This document shows positions 63,988 to 64,000 of a DNA stretch of 64,000 nucleotides, one piece after another. The stretch is from Prosopocoilus inquinatus (taxonomy: Eukaryota; Arthropoda; Insecta; Coleoptera; Lucanidae), in NCBI GenBank assembly GCA_036172665.1, contig CM069876.1, positions 49,197,001 to 49,261,000 on the forward strand, given 5' to 3'. The notes beneath the pieces are model-generated. The model worked only from the letters and a program-made list of their open reading frames with translations. It was not told the origin of the DNA and ran no database searches. How positions within the stretch are numbered: position 1 is the stretch's first letter; each line of letters opens with the position of its first letter. A program made the translations under genes and the position numbers.

Positions 63988-64000
63988 CTAACTCCAATTA

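Larger units (their letters stand above)
62399..64000. other. Right end: hairpin elements, no finger exon
   Basis: The Z26 3' flank is followed by an inverted pair of related sequences (about 62740-62850 and 63225-63345) around a hairpin (62967-63090), then AT-rich sequence and two palindromic MITEs (63731-63987). A 76-residue open frame at 63108-63338 with an acidic stretch (E-G-E-E-E-E-E-V-D) overlaps one arm. I take it for transposon debris. Confidence 0.5.

Overview
This is eukaryotic, arthropod-like genomic DNA. The short AT-rich introns, TTTGTTTCAG-type splice acceptors, abundant small palindromic transposons ending in ACAGGGTG and a decayed non-LTR retrotransposon all suggest an insect. 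A beetle is possible, but I cannot fix the order or species from sequence alone. The window is one dense, single-orientation array of C2H2 zinc-finger coding exons. I count 24 open exons, one 3' fragment at the left edge, one truncated copy and one relic, labelled Z0 to Z26 from left to right, with about 260 fingers by hand count. All are on the + strand.

Every Z block has the same plan. A pyrimidine-rich acceptor is followed by AG, then one base that completes a split AGR (Arg) codon. A 10-20 residue basic leader follows (typically R-C-Q-R-I-P... NKKTI), then one conventional finger (C-R-I-C-D-S-E-F type), then 4 to 16 fingers of a distinctive C-D-L-C-D-Y-K-C type, a stop, and often AATAAA. 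Most blocks have no credible in-frame ATG before finger 1, and in Z3 and Z18 a stop codon rules one out. At least one upstream exon must therefore be spliced on. All 25 acceptors I can place (24 open exons plus Z15) are in the same phase. The array is either many tandem two-or-more-exon genes with small, unrecognised 5' exons, or a set of alternative 3'-terminal exons served by shared 5' exon(s), as in lola or mod(mdg4). I found only one candidate local first exon (41660-41775).

Layout: Z0-Z5 (1-8.7 kb) are tightly packed, with satellite-like spacers. Z6-Z8 (9.1-14.6 kb) share flanks that carry a 51-bp minisatellite. Z9-Z14 (15.4-32.9 kb) are separated by spacers of about 1-3.5 kb rich in repeats and hairpin elements. 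The 32.9-38.3 kb gap holds the truncated Z15 and two large palindromes. Z16-Z20 (38.3-50.1 kb) include a 105-bp minisatellite spacer. Z21-Z26 (51.3-62.4 kb) record recent block duplication and recombination, with Z25 looking like a Z21/Z23 chimera. The last 1.6 kb holds hairpin MITEs and no finger exon.

The proteins are expected to be nuclear, sequence-specific DNA-binding factors with different specificities, since residues at helix positions -1, 2, 3 and 6 vary from exon to exon. Eroded 3' ends, internal finger deletions, frameshifts and relic exons show birth-and-death evolution. I do not recognise named orthologues, so gene symbols are left empty.
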